Source: UBA2421 sp002343075 (GTDB lineage: Bacteria > Planctomycetota > Phycisphaerae > Tepidisphaerales > Tepidisphaeraceae). From it: a DNA stretch of 64,000 nucleotides. Both the position numbers and the translations under genes were made by a program. Below are positions 31,847 to 40,613 of the stretch, piece after piece. Under the pieces are notes generated by a model, which saw only the letters and a program-made list of their open reading frames with translations, was not told the origin of the DNA and did not search any database. How positions within the stretch are numbered: position 1 is the first letter of the stretch; every line of letters starts with the position of its first letter. The stretch lies in assembly GCA_937982565.1 (NCBI GenBank), contig CALJLN010000045.1, positions 62,001-126,000 on the forward strand. Direction: 5' to 3'.

Positions 31847-32659
31847 GTGAAAAGTAATCCTATCGAGCTAGATTCACAACCTGCCATCGAGTTGCACGAC
31901 GTTGGCGTGCTCGCCGGCGGGCGGTGGATTGTGGATGGCGTGCGGCTCGCGCTGCCAATAGGGGTCTGCTGTGCGCTGCTTGGGCCTAACGGATGCGGGA
32001 AATCAACTTTGGCGCGCGTGCTGGCCGGGTTTGTCTGGCCGACGCGGGGCAATGTGACCGTCTTGGGCGAGGTTTTTGGCGAGACCGACCTGCACGCCCT
32101 GCGAAAGCGCGTGAAGATCGTTCAGTCCACCAACACGGTCGAGCACGATGCCGATATGCCCGCAAGAGACGTGGTGCTCACCGGTGCCTTCGGCACAATT
32201 CTGCTCTTCGACGAGCCGACGCCTGCACATCGGCAGCGGGGGGACGAACTGATGTCGAAGTTCGGCGTCATGCACGTTGCAGATTCGCGGTTTGGGGCGC
32301 TGAGCACCGGCGAACGCATGCGCATCCTCATAGCGCGCGCACTTCTGGTGGTGCCGGCGCTGCTGATTCTGGACGAACCGACCGCCGGGCTGGATTTGAT
32401 CGGGCGCGAGCTGCTGCTGCGCGGTCTTGACGAGGTAATGGCCAATTCACCGAATCGGCCCACCATTCTCATGATTAGCCATCATGTGGAAGAAATCCCG
32501 TCGAGTACCGACTGGGGCATTCTCATGGCGGAAGGCAAGGTTAGCTGTGCCGGCCCGGCAGCCGACGTAATCGCCGCGGGGCCGATGTCGGAGGCTTTTG
32601 GGCGGCGGGTGCAGGTCGATCGCATCGCGGGCCGATTTTCCGCAAGAATTACCGCGTAA
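31847..32659 (+). CDS. Stand-alone ABC transporter ATP-binding protein
   Basis: About 270 residues. The core motifs are Walker A GPNGCGKST, the signature ALSTGERMRI, Walker B LLILDEPTAG with the catalytic Glu, and a switch His in ISHHVEEI. The sequence AFGTILLFDEPTPAHRQRGD between helices is typical of the ModF/iron-molybdate-like branch of single ATPases. No permease or binding protein is adjacent, so it may serve a partner elsewhere or act alone. The start is uncertain: GTG 31847 (VKSNPIELDSQ) is chosen because homology begins shortly after; GTG 31838 is possible. No Shine-Dalgarno site is visible. Confidence 0.85.
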   Translation: MKSNPIELDSQPAIELHDVGVLAGGRWIVDGVRLALPIGVCCALLGPNGCGKSTLARVLAGFVWPTRGNVTVLGEVFGETDLHALRKRVKIVQSTNTVEHDADMPARDVVLTGAFGTILLFDEPTPAHRQRGDELMSKFGVMHVADSRFGALSTGERMRILIARALLVVPALLILDEPTAGLDLIGRELLLRGLDEVMANSPNRPTILMISHHVEEIPSSTDWGILMAEGKVSCAGPAADVIAAGPMSEAFGRRVQVDRIAGRFSARITA

Positions 32660-32774
32660 TCCACACCGGCTGACGCAAGCCAAACTGCGGGTTGCTTTTC
32701 GAGCGATTTCCGATGAAAAAAGCTGGCCGCAAGGGTGATTGCGCAGAACTGACCGGCTAAGATGGGCTAACCGA

Positions 32775-33413
32775 ATGAGCGTGCTCCACGAGTTGGAAAT
32801 CAACCCGACTGCCGACGATGCTGGCCAGGATTCGCCCGCGCCGGTTCGGCCCGCGCGCAAGCCCGCTCCCCCGCCGGAAACCTGGATTCAGCGTTTCTTT
32901 GATCGCGCCGAGGCCTTCGTCTCGCGGCTTTCGATGCGCGATAACTTCTGGAACAGCATCTGTTCGCTCATCTGGTTGCCGCTCGCTTTTTTCAGCGGCC
33001 TGAAACTGAAGGAACTGTCGAAGGAAAAGTTTGCGGCCTATCTGCCGTTTCGCCGCTTTAACCGCAACTGGTATCGCGCCATGGCCGGCGGAGCGCTGCT
33101 TGCCAATAGTGAGATCGCCGGCGGGAGTTATGTCTTCGGTCAGTGCGGATCGGATTACACGGTTGTGTGCAAGAACCTGAACTACACATTCCTCCGCCCG
33201 TGTTTCGGCCCGGCAGTCTATCATATGACGCCTAAGGAGAATCTGCAGGCGCTCCTGGCTACGCGCGCCGAGTTCAACATCGTGATCGATATGGAAATCC
33301 TGCAGCAGGCGTCGCGGGTGGGCGAGAAAGACAAGCGCGTCGGCCGCTGCGAGGCCACCTTTCACGTCACCCCGAAAAAACATCACAAAGCCAAGGCGGC
33401 ACGGAAAAGCTGA
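32775..33413 (+). CDS. Hotdog-fold (DUF4442/thioesterase-like) protein
   Basis: A 212-residue protein. Residues about 80-185 resemble a DUF4442 or PaaI-type hotdog domain: YLPFRRFNRNWYRAMAGGAL, then LANSEIAGGSYVFGQCGSDY and VVCKNLNYTFLRPC. Such proteins are acyl-CoA thioesterase-like, but a catalytic residue cannot be pointed to. The N-terminal 45 residues are Pro/Ala-rich, then one amphipathic helix. TAAGAT at 32758-32763 lies 11 bases before the ATG, so the leader would be very short. The next gene follows after 69 bp. Confidence 0.55.
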   Translation: MSVLHELEINPTADDAGQDSPAPVRPARKPAPPPETWIQRFFDRAEAFVSRLSMRDNFWNSICSLIWLPLAFFSGLKLKELSKEKFAAYLPFRRFNRNWYRAMAGGALLANSEIAGGSYVFGQCGSDYTVVCKNLNYTFLRPCFGPAVYHMTPKENLQALLATRAEFNIVIDMEILQQASRVGEKDKRVGRCEATFHVTPKKHHKAKAARKS

Positions 33414-33482
33414 TTGCCGGTTATCAAATGCCAATTGCCGAGTAGCGAACTCCAGGCACCGGGGGCCAATTGGACTGACCCC

Positions 33483-34643
33483 ATGTCCGAATCCACTCCC
33501 GCCGCTGCCACCGATCCTGATGCGCCCTCGTCCGACTGGCCGTCGTGGGCGATTTATCTCGGATGCAGTTGGACCTGGTGCATCGGCATGTTTCTGCCGG
33601 TGTTGCTTGTTCGTGATTATGGCTTCTGGTCTTTCATCGCGTTTGCAGTGCCCAATGTCGCAGGTGCCGCTGCCATGGGGTGGATGGTGCGCTCTCCGGC
33701 GCAAAGCGCGCGGTTTTGCGAGGCGCACCGGCGCGCCTGCGGCGTGTTCTCCATTGTCACGGTGCTTTTCCAGGCATATTTCGTGGGCTGGATGAGCCAG
33801 CGGCTGGATATCGGGGCCGCGGTGCAGGCGCCACTGTTTCTTACGCTCCTGGTCGTCATGCTGCTGCTGATGCGCTCGCTGGCCCGCGCGGGCCGGGTGC
33901 TGGCGATTGTCGTCGCTGCGGGGTCGTGGTTTATCTTTGCAGCGATCGCGTCCTATCGTCATCAGGCCGGCGTGCCGGGGCTGGCACTCACCAGCGGCCC
34001 GCCGGGCGACCTCGCGGCGCTGGCGGGCGTTTGCGCGCTCGGGTTTCTCCTGTGTCCTTACCTCGACCTCACTTTTCACCACGCGCGCCAGCAACTCGCC
34101 CCGTCGGCTGCGAAGAAAGCGTTTGCGGTGGGGTTCGGCGTGGTGTTTGCATCGATGATTCTCTTCACATTGCTTTACGCCGACCTCATTTCAATGCGGC
34201 ATCTGCGCGAGATTGTCCTCGTCGGCATCCTGCTGCATATGACCGTGCAGTGTGCCTTTACCGCTGCGGCGCACCTTTCGGTCGTGCCGGCATCGCGATG
34301 GATCGTCCTGCCGATCGCACTTGCTGGGCTGCTCGCGCTCGCCGGGGCGTGGACTCGGTTTGACGTCCTGCATTTTTCGGGGGGAGAGTTTGTTTATCGC
34401 CTGTTTATGGCCTTTTACGGCCTGGTGGCCCCGGCGTATGTCTGGATTGTGGGCATAAGTAGTTCACAGCGGGCGACGCGCAGGCAGTGGATTGTCCTTG
34501 CCATCGTGCTGCTGCTGGCAACGCCGTTTTACTGGGTCGCATTCATCGAAAAGCAGATGTTGTGGGTGCTGCCGGGCGTGGCGATGGTGCTCATCTCGCG
34601 GCTTTTCGACGCAGGTTCGATTCGGCACCGTTCTACAGCTTGA
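33483..34643 (+). CDS. Polytopic integral membrane protein of unknown function
   Basis: A 386-residue protein with about ten to eleven hydrophobic segments (for example YLGCSWTWCIGMFLPVLLV, APLFLTLLVVMLLLMRSLA, FAVGFGVVFASMILFTLL, WIVLPIALAGLLALAGAW). I do not recognise a family; the layout is transporter- or permease-like. The ATG at 33483 is chosen because the upstream extension to 33414 is non-hydrophobic and lacks a ribosome-binding site. It follows the hotdog gene on the same strand. Its last 11 bases overlap the convergent FAD enzyme gene. Confidence 0.7.
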   Translation: MSESTPAAATDPDAPSSDWPSWAIYLGCSWTWCIGMFLPVLLVRDYGFWSFIAFAVPNVAGAAAMGWMVRSPAQSARFCEAHRRACGVFSIVTVLFQAYFVGWMSQRLDIGAAVQAPLFLTLLVVMLLLMRSLARAGRVLAIVVAAGSWFIFAAIASYRHQAGVPGLALTSGPPGDLAALAGVCALGFLLCPYLDLTFHHARQQLAPSAAKKAFAVGFGVVFASMILFTLLYADLISMRHLREIVLVGILLHMTVQCAFTAAAHLSVVPASRWIVLPIALAGLLALAGAWTRFDVLHFSGGEFVYRLFMAFYGLVAPAYVWIVGISSSQRATRRQWIVLAIVLLLATPFYWVAFIEKQMLWVLPGVAMVLISRLFDAGSIRHRSTA

Positions 34644-35886
34644 AATCTTCCATCACCGCTTCGGCGGCGCGTCGGCCCGACTCCATGGCACCGTTGAGAC
34701 TCGCCTGGTCGATATGGTCGCCGCAGATGTAAAGCCCCTTCTGCAGCCGGACGGGCCGCCGGGCTTCTGCCAGCGACTGCGCGGGCTGTTCCGGCAGCGC
34801 GTGGGCGATGGAATAGGTCTTCAAATGCCGCCACGCCGCCACTTCCGTGCCAAACCATTCCGTAAGCTGCGCGCGCACCGCCGCGAGCAGTTGTTCCTCG
34901 TTCATTGCCTGTTGGCCCACCACATTAGCGCTGATCAGGTGCTGCCCGGCGGGGGCGTAGCTTTTTGCTGCGTTGGTCAAGACCGCGAGATGGTTTACCG
35001 GGCCTCTGTTATCGCCATCGAGCACCAGGATCGCCTCATCAACAGGCGGCCTGGGTGCGGCAAAGTAGAAACACGTCGTGCTGCACCACGCGCGCGTCGC
35101 CGGCAGCCCCAGGAGCTGTGCCGCAGCCGACTGCCCCGTGGCCACCACGGTTGCGCGGGCCATGATGCGCTGCCCGGTGCGCAGGTTGACCCCATTGGCA
35201 TCGACACGATCGACCGGCGTGCGCAGCCGGGTCTCATTGCAGCGCAGGCGCACATGGATATGCCTTGCCAGCGCGCCCATGCCCGCATCGGGCACCGCAG
35301 CGTCACCGTCGGCAAACATGCGGAAGGTGAATTCAAACATGCGGCTGCTCGTCTGCAACGAGCGATCGAGGAACACGCCGCCATAAAAGGGGCGAAAAAA
35401 CCGCTCGATGATCTTCTCGCTGAACCCGCGCGATTTCAGCGCTTCGAGCGTGGTGGTTTCCGGTCGGTCCCAGATGGCGCTGGGGTCGAGCGCCTTAAGC
35501 TCGCTGCGCAGCGAGCCGACCTTCAGCTTGTCGCTCATGGTGCCCGCCGACGAGAGCGCTGCTTCGACGAACTTGGTCGGGTGGCGGAAGGGGTCATGCA
35601 GGGCGGTAAACTTCCCCTCGGCCCGGATGAGCGCGCCGTGTGCGAACATCCGCAGGCCCAGCGCCTCCATGTCAATGATCTTCCGGGCCTCTGGGTAGCT
35701 GGTCAACAGCACCTGAAACCCTCGATCGAGCAGAAAGCCTTCCAGCTTATCGGTGCGCACCCGCCCCCCGACGTCGTCGCCGGCCTCAAAGACAGTTGTG
35801 GAAATCCCTGCCAGGTTGAGCACCCTTGCACAGCAAAGCCCCGCAATGCCCGCACCCACAATCACCACTTCGCCGTGAGAATTCAT
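34633..35886 (-). CDS. FAD-dependent oxidoreductase (amine oxidase / phytoene desaturase-like)
   Basis: A 417-residue flavoenzyme with an N-terminal dinucleotide-binding fold (VVIVGAGIAGLCCARVLNLA; VFEAGDDVGGRVRTDKLEGF, including the GG-R-T motif of the amine oxidase superfamily). The C-terminal FAD-contact motif is present as GLYICGDHIDQASLNGAMES followed by GRRAAE. The family covers protoporphyrinogen oxidases, carotenoid desaturases and monoamine oxidases. No carotenoid gene is adjacent, so the substrate stays open. There is no signal peptide. It is convergent with the membrane protein gene. Confidence 0.85.
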   Translation of the reverse strand: MNSHGEVVIVGAGIAGLCCARVLNLAGISTTVFEAGDDVGGRVRTDKLEGFLLDRGFQVLLTSYPEARKIIDMEALGLRMFAHGALIRAEGKFTALHDPFRHPTKFVEAALSSAGTMSDKLKVGSLRSELKALDPSAIWDRPETTTLEALKSRGFSEKIIERFFRPFYGGVFLDRSLQTSSRMFEFTFRMFADGDAAVPDAGMGALARHIHVRLRCNETRLRTPVDRVDANGVNLRTGQRIMARATVVATGQSAAAQLLGLPATRAWCSTTCFYFAAPRPPVDEAILVLDGDNRGPVNHLAVLTNAAKSYAPAGQHLISANVVGQQAMNEEQLLAAVRAQLTEWFGTEVAAWRHLKTYSIAHALPEQPAQSLAEARRPVRLQKGLYICGDHIDQASLNGAMESGRRAAEAVMEDFKL

Positions 35887-36007
35887 GTCGGGATTGTATT
35901 CAGAACCGAGCCGAGTGCACCCGGGTTGTTGCCGTCGCCGCTGCCCCGAAATCCATGGAAAAAGTGCCCCAATCTGGCGTCGGGGTAGATTTGGGAGATA
36001 ATTTATG

Positions 36008-36050
36008 TTGACACGGGGAACAATCCGTGTCTAAAATGAAAGCGGTTACA
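36008..36050 (+). promoter_or_regulatory. Promoter with spacer palindrome and LacI-type operator
   Basis: Perfect TTGACA (36008-36013), 18 bp, and TAAAAT (36032-36037). A perfect inverted repeat, GACACGG / CCGTGTC (36010-36016 and 36025-36031, 8-base gap), fills the spacer. TGAAAGCGGTTACA (36037-36050), overlapping the start point, differs from the LacI/CcpA-family consensus TGWAARCGYTWNCW at one position. Both would block RNA polymerase. The promoter lies 82 bp before the first gene of the carbohydrate cluster. Confidence 0.6.
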
Positions 36051-36131
36051 AGGCCAACTTCTGGCGGAGTTTGCTTTAAAGTCGATGACCGTTGAAAACA
36101 GCGCTCGTTCTGTACTTCACGCGGAGGAACG

Positions 36132-37067
36132 ATGTCCATGACCCAGACCAACCCAACTCGCCCAACCCCGAGGCGCACATTTGGCTTTACCCTTGTTGAA
36201 TTGCTTGTTGTGATTGGGATTATTGCGGTTCTGGTGGGGATTCTGCTTCCGGCGCTGGGGCGGGCGAAGTCAAACGCAAACAACGTCAAATGCATGGGAA
36301 ACTTGCGAACGATTGGTCAGGCGCTGCATCTTTATGTTACCCAGAACAAAGGGTTGATGCCTTTCGGTTTTGTGACCCAAAATGCGATGACTGATGGTGG
36401 CGTCACTTACACCGGTCCCGCGACAGACTGGACTCTGTTGCTGCTCGGTTTACTGAATAAGAGGGGCTCGGATTACAGTGAGCAGCCGCAGACTGGCATT
36501 GGTGACGCGGGTCTTCGCGCAATCTTCCTTTGCCCAGAAGCATTTCGCGAGAGCACGTCTAAAGCCTTTATCACTCAGTACTCCGCTCACCCCCGACTCC
36601 TTCCTGATTTGCGCGGCAATGACTATTCTCGGAGCGGCACTGCGCTTCTTCGATCTTATAAGATGTCTCAGATAAAGAACGCCGCTGAGAAGGTCATCAT
36701 CTTCGACGCGTCGCTCGCAAACACAACGTGGATGGCGTTTGCGTGTGCCAACACTCTCGACCGGAATGTGGGCAGCAGTTTTGTTGGCCTCCAGCGACGC
36801 CCTTACCTCGTTGAAGATCGATGGAGTGATAGCCCGATTCCGATTAGTCCAAATGATCCGGTGGGGTTGCGTCCGAATACCGGGACGGATGCCCACATTA
36901 ATACCGATGCACCAGAGAATGCGGCGAATCTGCGTTTTCGACACTCCAAGGATACCCGTTTAAATGCACTCATGCTGGATGGGCACGTTGAAACGTTTGC
37001 CTACAATCCTGCCTCAAAGACGACGGATATGAGGCGAAAGAACATATATGTCGCGGCGCCTCGCTGA
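36132..37067 (+). CDS. Prepilin-like protein heading the carbohydrate cluster
   Basis: A 311-residue protein with the prepilin cleavage motif at residues 17-35 (RTFGFTLVELLVVIGIIAVL). The body has conserved Cys residues and the C-terminal NALMLDGHVETFAYN (HxDG-like box) of the large planctomycete/verrucomicrobial prepilin-like family. These proteins often sit beside secreted sugar-active enzymes; their job is not known. GGAGGAACG precedes the ATG. The promoter upstream has two operator-like sites, and the GH144-like gene starts 18 bp after the stop, so the two are co-transcribed. Confidence 0.85.
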   Translation: MSMTQTNPTRPTPRRTFGFTLVELLVVIGIIAVLVGILLPALGRAKSNANNVKCMGNLRTIGQALHLYVTQNKGLMPFGFVTQNAMTDGGVTYTGPATDWTLLLLGLLNKRGSDYSEQPQTGIGDAGLRAIFLCPEAFRESTSKAFITQYSAHPRLLPDLRGNDYSRSGTALLRSYKMSQIKNAAEKVIIFDASLANTTWMAFACANTLDRNVGSSFVGLQRRPYLVEDRWSDSPIPISPNDPVGLRPNTGTDAHINTDAPENAANLRFRHSKDTRLNALMLDGHVETFAYNPASKTTDMRRKNIYVAAPR

Positions 37068-37085
37068 AGATAGGTCGGTTGCGTT

Positions 37086-38567
37086 ATGGCCTTCGTGAGC
37101 ACAGTCCCTTCCGTCGTTTGGCGTGAGCCTCGGAAGAGTCTCTGCGCAGCGATAGTGACCGCGCTGTTTCTTTGCACACTTCAAGCCGCTGCCTCGGACC
37201 TTGCCGCCGAGCATGTGAACTACGCCGCCCCGTCCACCCTCCCCGGCGAGAGCGTTTTTACTGCCGAAGATGAGGCTTTTCTTGATGACCTGATCCGGCG
37301 TGGGGTGATGTTTTTCTGGGATGAGCAGAACCCCGAGACCGGGCTGATGCCGGACCGCTCGCGGGCCGATGGGGGCGTCTCTAATGATGTTTCTTCGATC
37401 GCTGCCGTCGGGTTTGGCCTGACCGCCTACTGCATCGGCGTCGAGCGCGGCTGGCTCGACCGCGAGGAGGCCTACGCCCGTTCGCTGAAGGTCTTGCGAT
37501 TTCTCCGTGATAAAGCCCCGCAAGAAAAGGGACATTTTTACCACTTCCTCGACATGAACACCGGCGAGCGCGAGTGGAACTGCGAAGTGTCCAACATCGA
37601 CACCGCGCTGCTGATGGCGGGGGTGATCTCTGTGCGGCAGTATTTCCCCGGCACGGAGGTGGCGCAGATCGCCGATGCGCTTTACCAGAATGTGCAATGG
37701 AGTTGGCTGATCCGCGAAGACGGCACGCTCAGCATGGGCTGGAAGCCCGAACCTGCCGAAGACCTGGAACTGAAGCCCGACGACGGCAAAGGCGGATTCA
37801 TCCGGGCGCGGTGGAATCACTTTAACGAAGCGCCGATTTTGTATCTGCTGGGGCTTGGATCAAAGAAAAACCCCCTCCCGCCGGAGACTTGGGAAGCCTG
37901 GAAGCGCGACAGCGTGGTGGAGTATGCGGGGCTGCGGTTTTTGCAGTGCCCGCCGCTGTTTACGCATCAATATCCGTGGTGCTGGTATGACGTGCGCGGC
38001 CTGCGCGACAACCACGCCGACTATTTCAAAAACTCCCAGCTTGCCACCATCGCCCAGCGGGAGTGGATGATGGGCGAACTGAGCCGGAAATTCCCCCATT
38101 ACGGCCCGAACATGTGGGGCCTGACCGCCAGCGATTATAACGGCGGGTACACCGCCTGGGGCGGCCCGCCGCAACAGGGCGATGTGGACGGAACGGTTGT
38201 GCCTTGTGCCCCCGGTGGAAGCCTGATGTTTACCCCGAAGCTGTCTCTCGATGCGCTGAAGCACATGAAGGCAACCTATGGCGAGAAGGCCTACAAGAAG
38301 TACGGGTTTGTCGATGCATTCAACCCGGCGACGGATTGGTATAATCCCGATGTCATCTGCATCGACGTCGGTGCCACCATTCTGGCGGCGGAAAACGCCC
38401 GGACCGGGTTTGTGTGGAAGCTGTTTATGTCCGCGCCCGAAGCCCAGGCAGGGCTGAAGGCGGCGGGGTTCCGGGCGATCGGCCCGGGAGATGAGTTGCC
38501 GGCCACTACGTCGATCTTCGGGCCGAAGCCTGAATCGACCGGTGACCCCCAGCGCACCGGCGGGTAA
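37086..38567 (+). CDS. GH144-like (PF10091 type) secreted glycoside hydrolase
   Basis: A 493-residue protein with a signal peptide (LCAAIVTALFLCTLQAAAS, about residues 19-37), then one (alpha/alpha)6-type domain (about 58-460). The pattern LIRRGVMFFWDEQNPETGLM, NIDTALLMAGVISVRQYF, HYGPNMWGLTASDYNGGYTA and KKYGFVDAFNPATDWYN is that of the putative glucoamylase family, whose characterised members are endo-beta-1,2-glucanases (GH144). The catalytic acid was not assigned. Export points to the periplasm or outside. It shares a transcription unit with the prepilin-like gene. A paralogous domain occurs in the 1213-residue protein downstream. Confidence 0.85.
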   Translation: MAFVSTVPSVVWREPRKSLCAAIVTALFLCTLQAAASDLAAEHVNYAAPSTLPGESVFTAEDEAFLDDLIRRGVMFFWDEQNPETGLMPDRSRADGGVSNDVSSIAAVGFGLTAYCIGVERGWLDREEAYARSLKVLRFLRDKAPQEKGHFYHFLDMNTGEREWNCEVSNIDTALLMAGVISVRQYFPGTEVAQIADALYQNVQWSWLIREDGTLSMGWKPEPAEDLELKPDDGKGGFIRARWNHFNEAPILYLLGLGSKKNPLPPETWEAWKRDSVVEYAGLRFLQCPPLFTHQYPWCWYDVRGLRDNHADYFKNSQLATIAQREWMMGELSRKFPHYGPNMWGLTASDYNGGYTAWGGPPQQGDVDGTVVPCAPGGSLMFTPKLSLDALKHMKATYGEKAYKKYGFVDAFNPATDWYNPDVICIDVGATILAAENARTGFVWKLFMSAPEAQAGLKAAGFRAIGPGDELPATTSIFGPKPESTGDPQRTGG

Positions 38568-38795
38568 CCGGCGGCGCACATCCGCAGGCGGTCGGGCAGG
38601 CACCCGCCCCCTCGTGGACGCAGTATTGAGGCGACCTTAAACGGGTTGTCGTCGCATTCAATCACGTCGCGACGACGACACAGCAAGGTCGGAGGAATCA
38701 TGTCACGTCTTGCTCTCAACTGTGCGGCCTTGCGCAAGTGTTTTGCGCCAGCCCTCCGCACTTCATCACTTCTCTTATGTTCGAAGGGAGAACAT

Positions 38796-39548
38796 ATGCG
38801 ATCGCATCTCGTTCTGAAGTCCGCCCTCGTCGGCGGCGCGTTGGCGTTTTTGGCGGCATCGGCACAGGCTCAAATCGGGCCGGAACTTCTGCTCAATGGC
38901 ACATTGGATAGCCCGGGCATCCATGAGTCAGATACGGTGGACAACTGGAGCCTGGTTGAAACGCCCGGTGGTTCGGTCAACTCGGCCACGATGGCGAGCT
39001 TTGCCAACCATACCCCGGACGACGGCGACCCAAACACCACGCAAGTCGGTCTCTGGAATCGCTCGTTTGAAGGGCTTTTTTTCGGTAACAACATGGAACC
39101 TGTGGGTGCCCGCCTTTCGCAGGTGGTCGGGGGCGCTGTGCCCGGCCAACTGTATCGCGCGCGTGGTTGGTCACGCTGGGAAACCAATTACTCCGGCGGC
39201 CAGACGACTTTGTCTGCTGGCCCGCTCGTGGGTCAGCCTTCGCCAACCAACACGTTTTTCGCAATGACCTTCCTGGATGCTGGCAACTCGCCGATCTCCA
39301 GCGTTGTGCTCGATCTTCGCACCGAGCAATCCAATGGTGCTGGCTGGCTCCTGCACACAATTGGCGGCGTTGCCCCGGCCGGTACCGTCTCCATCGAAGT
39401 CGCAGGCATCACTGAGAACATGGTTCCAGTTACTGGAGCGCAGTCGGCGTTCTTTGATGATTTCAGCCTGCGTGCCGTTCCCGAGCCGACCACCCTCGGC
39501 CTGGCCTCGGTCGCCGCGATGGGCATGCTCGTCCGCCGTCGCAAGTGA
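38796..39548 (+). CDS. PEP-CTERM sorted secreted protein
   Basis: A 250-residue protein with a signal peptide (LVLKSALVGGALAFLAASAQ, cleavage near AQA-Q) and a C-terminal VPEPTTLG, hydrophobic stretch and RRRK tail for exosortase sorting. The body opens IGPELLLNGTLDSPGI and reads like a carbohydrate-binding beta-sandwich, as in many PEP-CTERM proteins. AAGGGAG lies seven bases before ATG 38796. An in-frame ATG at 38700 with GGAGG four bases upstream would add 32 residues in front of the signal peptide and is considered less likely. No enzyme motif is seen. Confidence 0.82.
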   Translation: MRSHLVLKSALVGGALAFLAASAQAQIGPELLLNGTLDSPGIHESDTVDNWSLVETPGGSVNSATMASFANHTPDDGDPNTTQVGLWNRSFEGLFFGNNMEPVGARLSQVVGGAVPGQLYRARGWSRWETNYSGGQTTLSAGPLVGQPSPTNTFFAMTFLDAGNSPISSVVLDLRTEQSNGAGWLLHTIGGVAPAGTVSIEVAGITENMVPVTGAQSAFFDDFSLRAVPEPTTLGLASVAAMGMLVRRRK

Positions 39549-39623
39549 TTGCGTTGGTCAGATCGCAAGGATGCTCGCATCGATCGTGTTTATGTTTTGA
39601 CCGATCGCAATTTCTCTGAACAA

Positions 39624-39671
39624 CTCGCCCCTCCCGCCCGGCCTCGCCCGCCGGGCCGGGAGGGCGGGGTT
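39624..39671 (+). terminator. GC-rich hairpin after the PEP-CTERM gene
   Basis: CGCCCCTCCCGCCCGG (39626-39641) is nearly complementary to CCGGGCCGGGAGGGCGGG (39651-39668). The stem is strong, but no T-run follows on either strand, so intrinsic termination is uncertain. Confidence 0.4.
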
Positions 39672-39824
39672 CGGAGGGGCGACATCGACCGCGGAAGCGC
39701 GCACTTTTACACCATACGATCATTGCCGCAGGCTCTTAATTACTAGTAGTTTCGTTTCATTCTCAATGTATCTGATACTTTCACGCTTGTATTGCTCAAT
39801 CTGAGTAAGAGAGAGGAAAAAACC

Positions 39825-40526
39825 ATGAAACCCCGATTGAAAACCCTCATCGTCATCGCCGTCGCCGGTATGTTTGCACCGCTGGCGGTTGCCGCTCCAA
39901 TCTTTGTTGATTTCGGAGAGGCAGCCCAGCCGACGGGGAATAATTACAACAACGTGTCGCAGGCGCAGCTGCCAATCTTTAATGCGATTGATACCACGGG
40001 TGCTGGCACAGGAATTGGCATTACCACATCGGGCTTTAACCCGGGATCAAACCAGAACGGCACAACCTCACCGACTGGCGCGGCCACGATCTTTGACTCG
40101 CAGGCGACGCGCGACAACCTGTTCGGGCATACCGTGAACTTTAACCAGCCGGCACCGCTGCCCCTGGGCGTGATTACCATCACGGGCCTCACTCCCGGAA
40201 CGCCGTACGACTTTGCATTCTTCGGCTCGCGTACCGGCGTCACTGACAATCGCGAAACGCAGTTTGCGGCCTCCGGTGCCAACTCCGTGACGGCCTTGCT
40301 GGACACCGCCAACAACGTCAGCAATATCGGCATCGCCGCTGGCGTGCTCCCCAATGGAAGCGGGACTATTCAGATCGCCGTTTCCCCCGGTCCGAACAAC
40401 ACGAATGGCAGTGGGTTTTTCTACGTCGCCGCCATGCGCATGGAAGCGATTCCCGAACCCGGCTCGGTTGCGCTGGCGTTGTTGCCGCTCGGCATTGCCG
40501 CCTTGCGTCGTCGCCGCCTGCGTTAG
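39825..40526 (+). CDS. PEP-CTERM sorted secreted protein
   Basis: A 233-residue protein: signal peptide (LIVIAVAGMFAPLAVAA-P, about residues 8-24), a beta-sandwich body beginning IFVDFGEAAQPTGNNYNN with a fibronectin-like ITGLTPGTPYDFAFFGS element, and an IPEPGS, hydrophobic stretch, RRRRLR tail. GAGAGG lies nine bases before ATG 39825. An upstream palindrome GTATC-T-GATAC (39768-39778) overlaps a possible -10 (TTTCGT, 17 bp, TGATAC). The role is unknown; it is likely a surface carbohydrate-binding protein. Confidence 0.82.
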   Translation: MKPRLKTLIVIAVAGMFAPLAVAAPIFVDFGEAAQPTGNNYNNVSQAQLPIFNAIDTTGAGTGIGITTSGFNPGSNQNGTTSPTGAATIFDSQATRDNLFGHTVNFNQPAPLPLGVITITGLTPGTPYDFAFFGSRTGVTDNRETQFAASGANSVTALLDTANNVSNIGIAAGVLPNGSGTIQIAVSPGPNNTNGSGFFYVAAMRMEAIPEPGSVALALLPLGIAALRRRRLR

Positions 40527-40613
40527 TCAGATTCGGTTGTTGTCAGATTGTTGTTGATGGAAGTGGCCCGGTCGGACGAGCCGCCCGGCCGGGCGCAAGC
40601 AGGAGTAGCACCA

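Noticed and set aside
32757..34094. 445-codon open frame on the minus strand
   Set aside because: Antisense to the hotdog and membrane protein genes; Arg/Gln/His-rich and without motifs.
34492..35988. 498-codon open frame on the plus strand
   Set aside because: Antisense to the FAD oxidoreductase, whose N- and C-terminal FAD motifs are intact; composition is Arg/His/Gln-rich without recognisable domains.
38700..38795. Upstream start of the PEP-CTERM gene at ATG 38700 with GGAGG
   Set aside because: Spacing to the ATG is only four bases and it places 32 non-hydrophobic residues in front of a normal signal peptide; kept only as an alternative.
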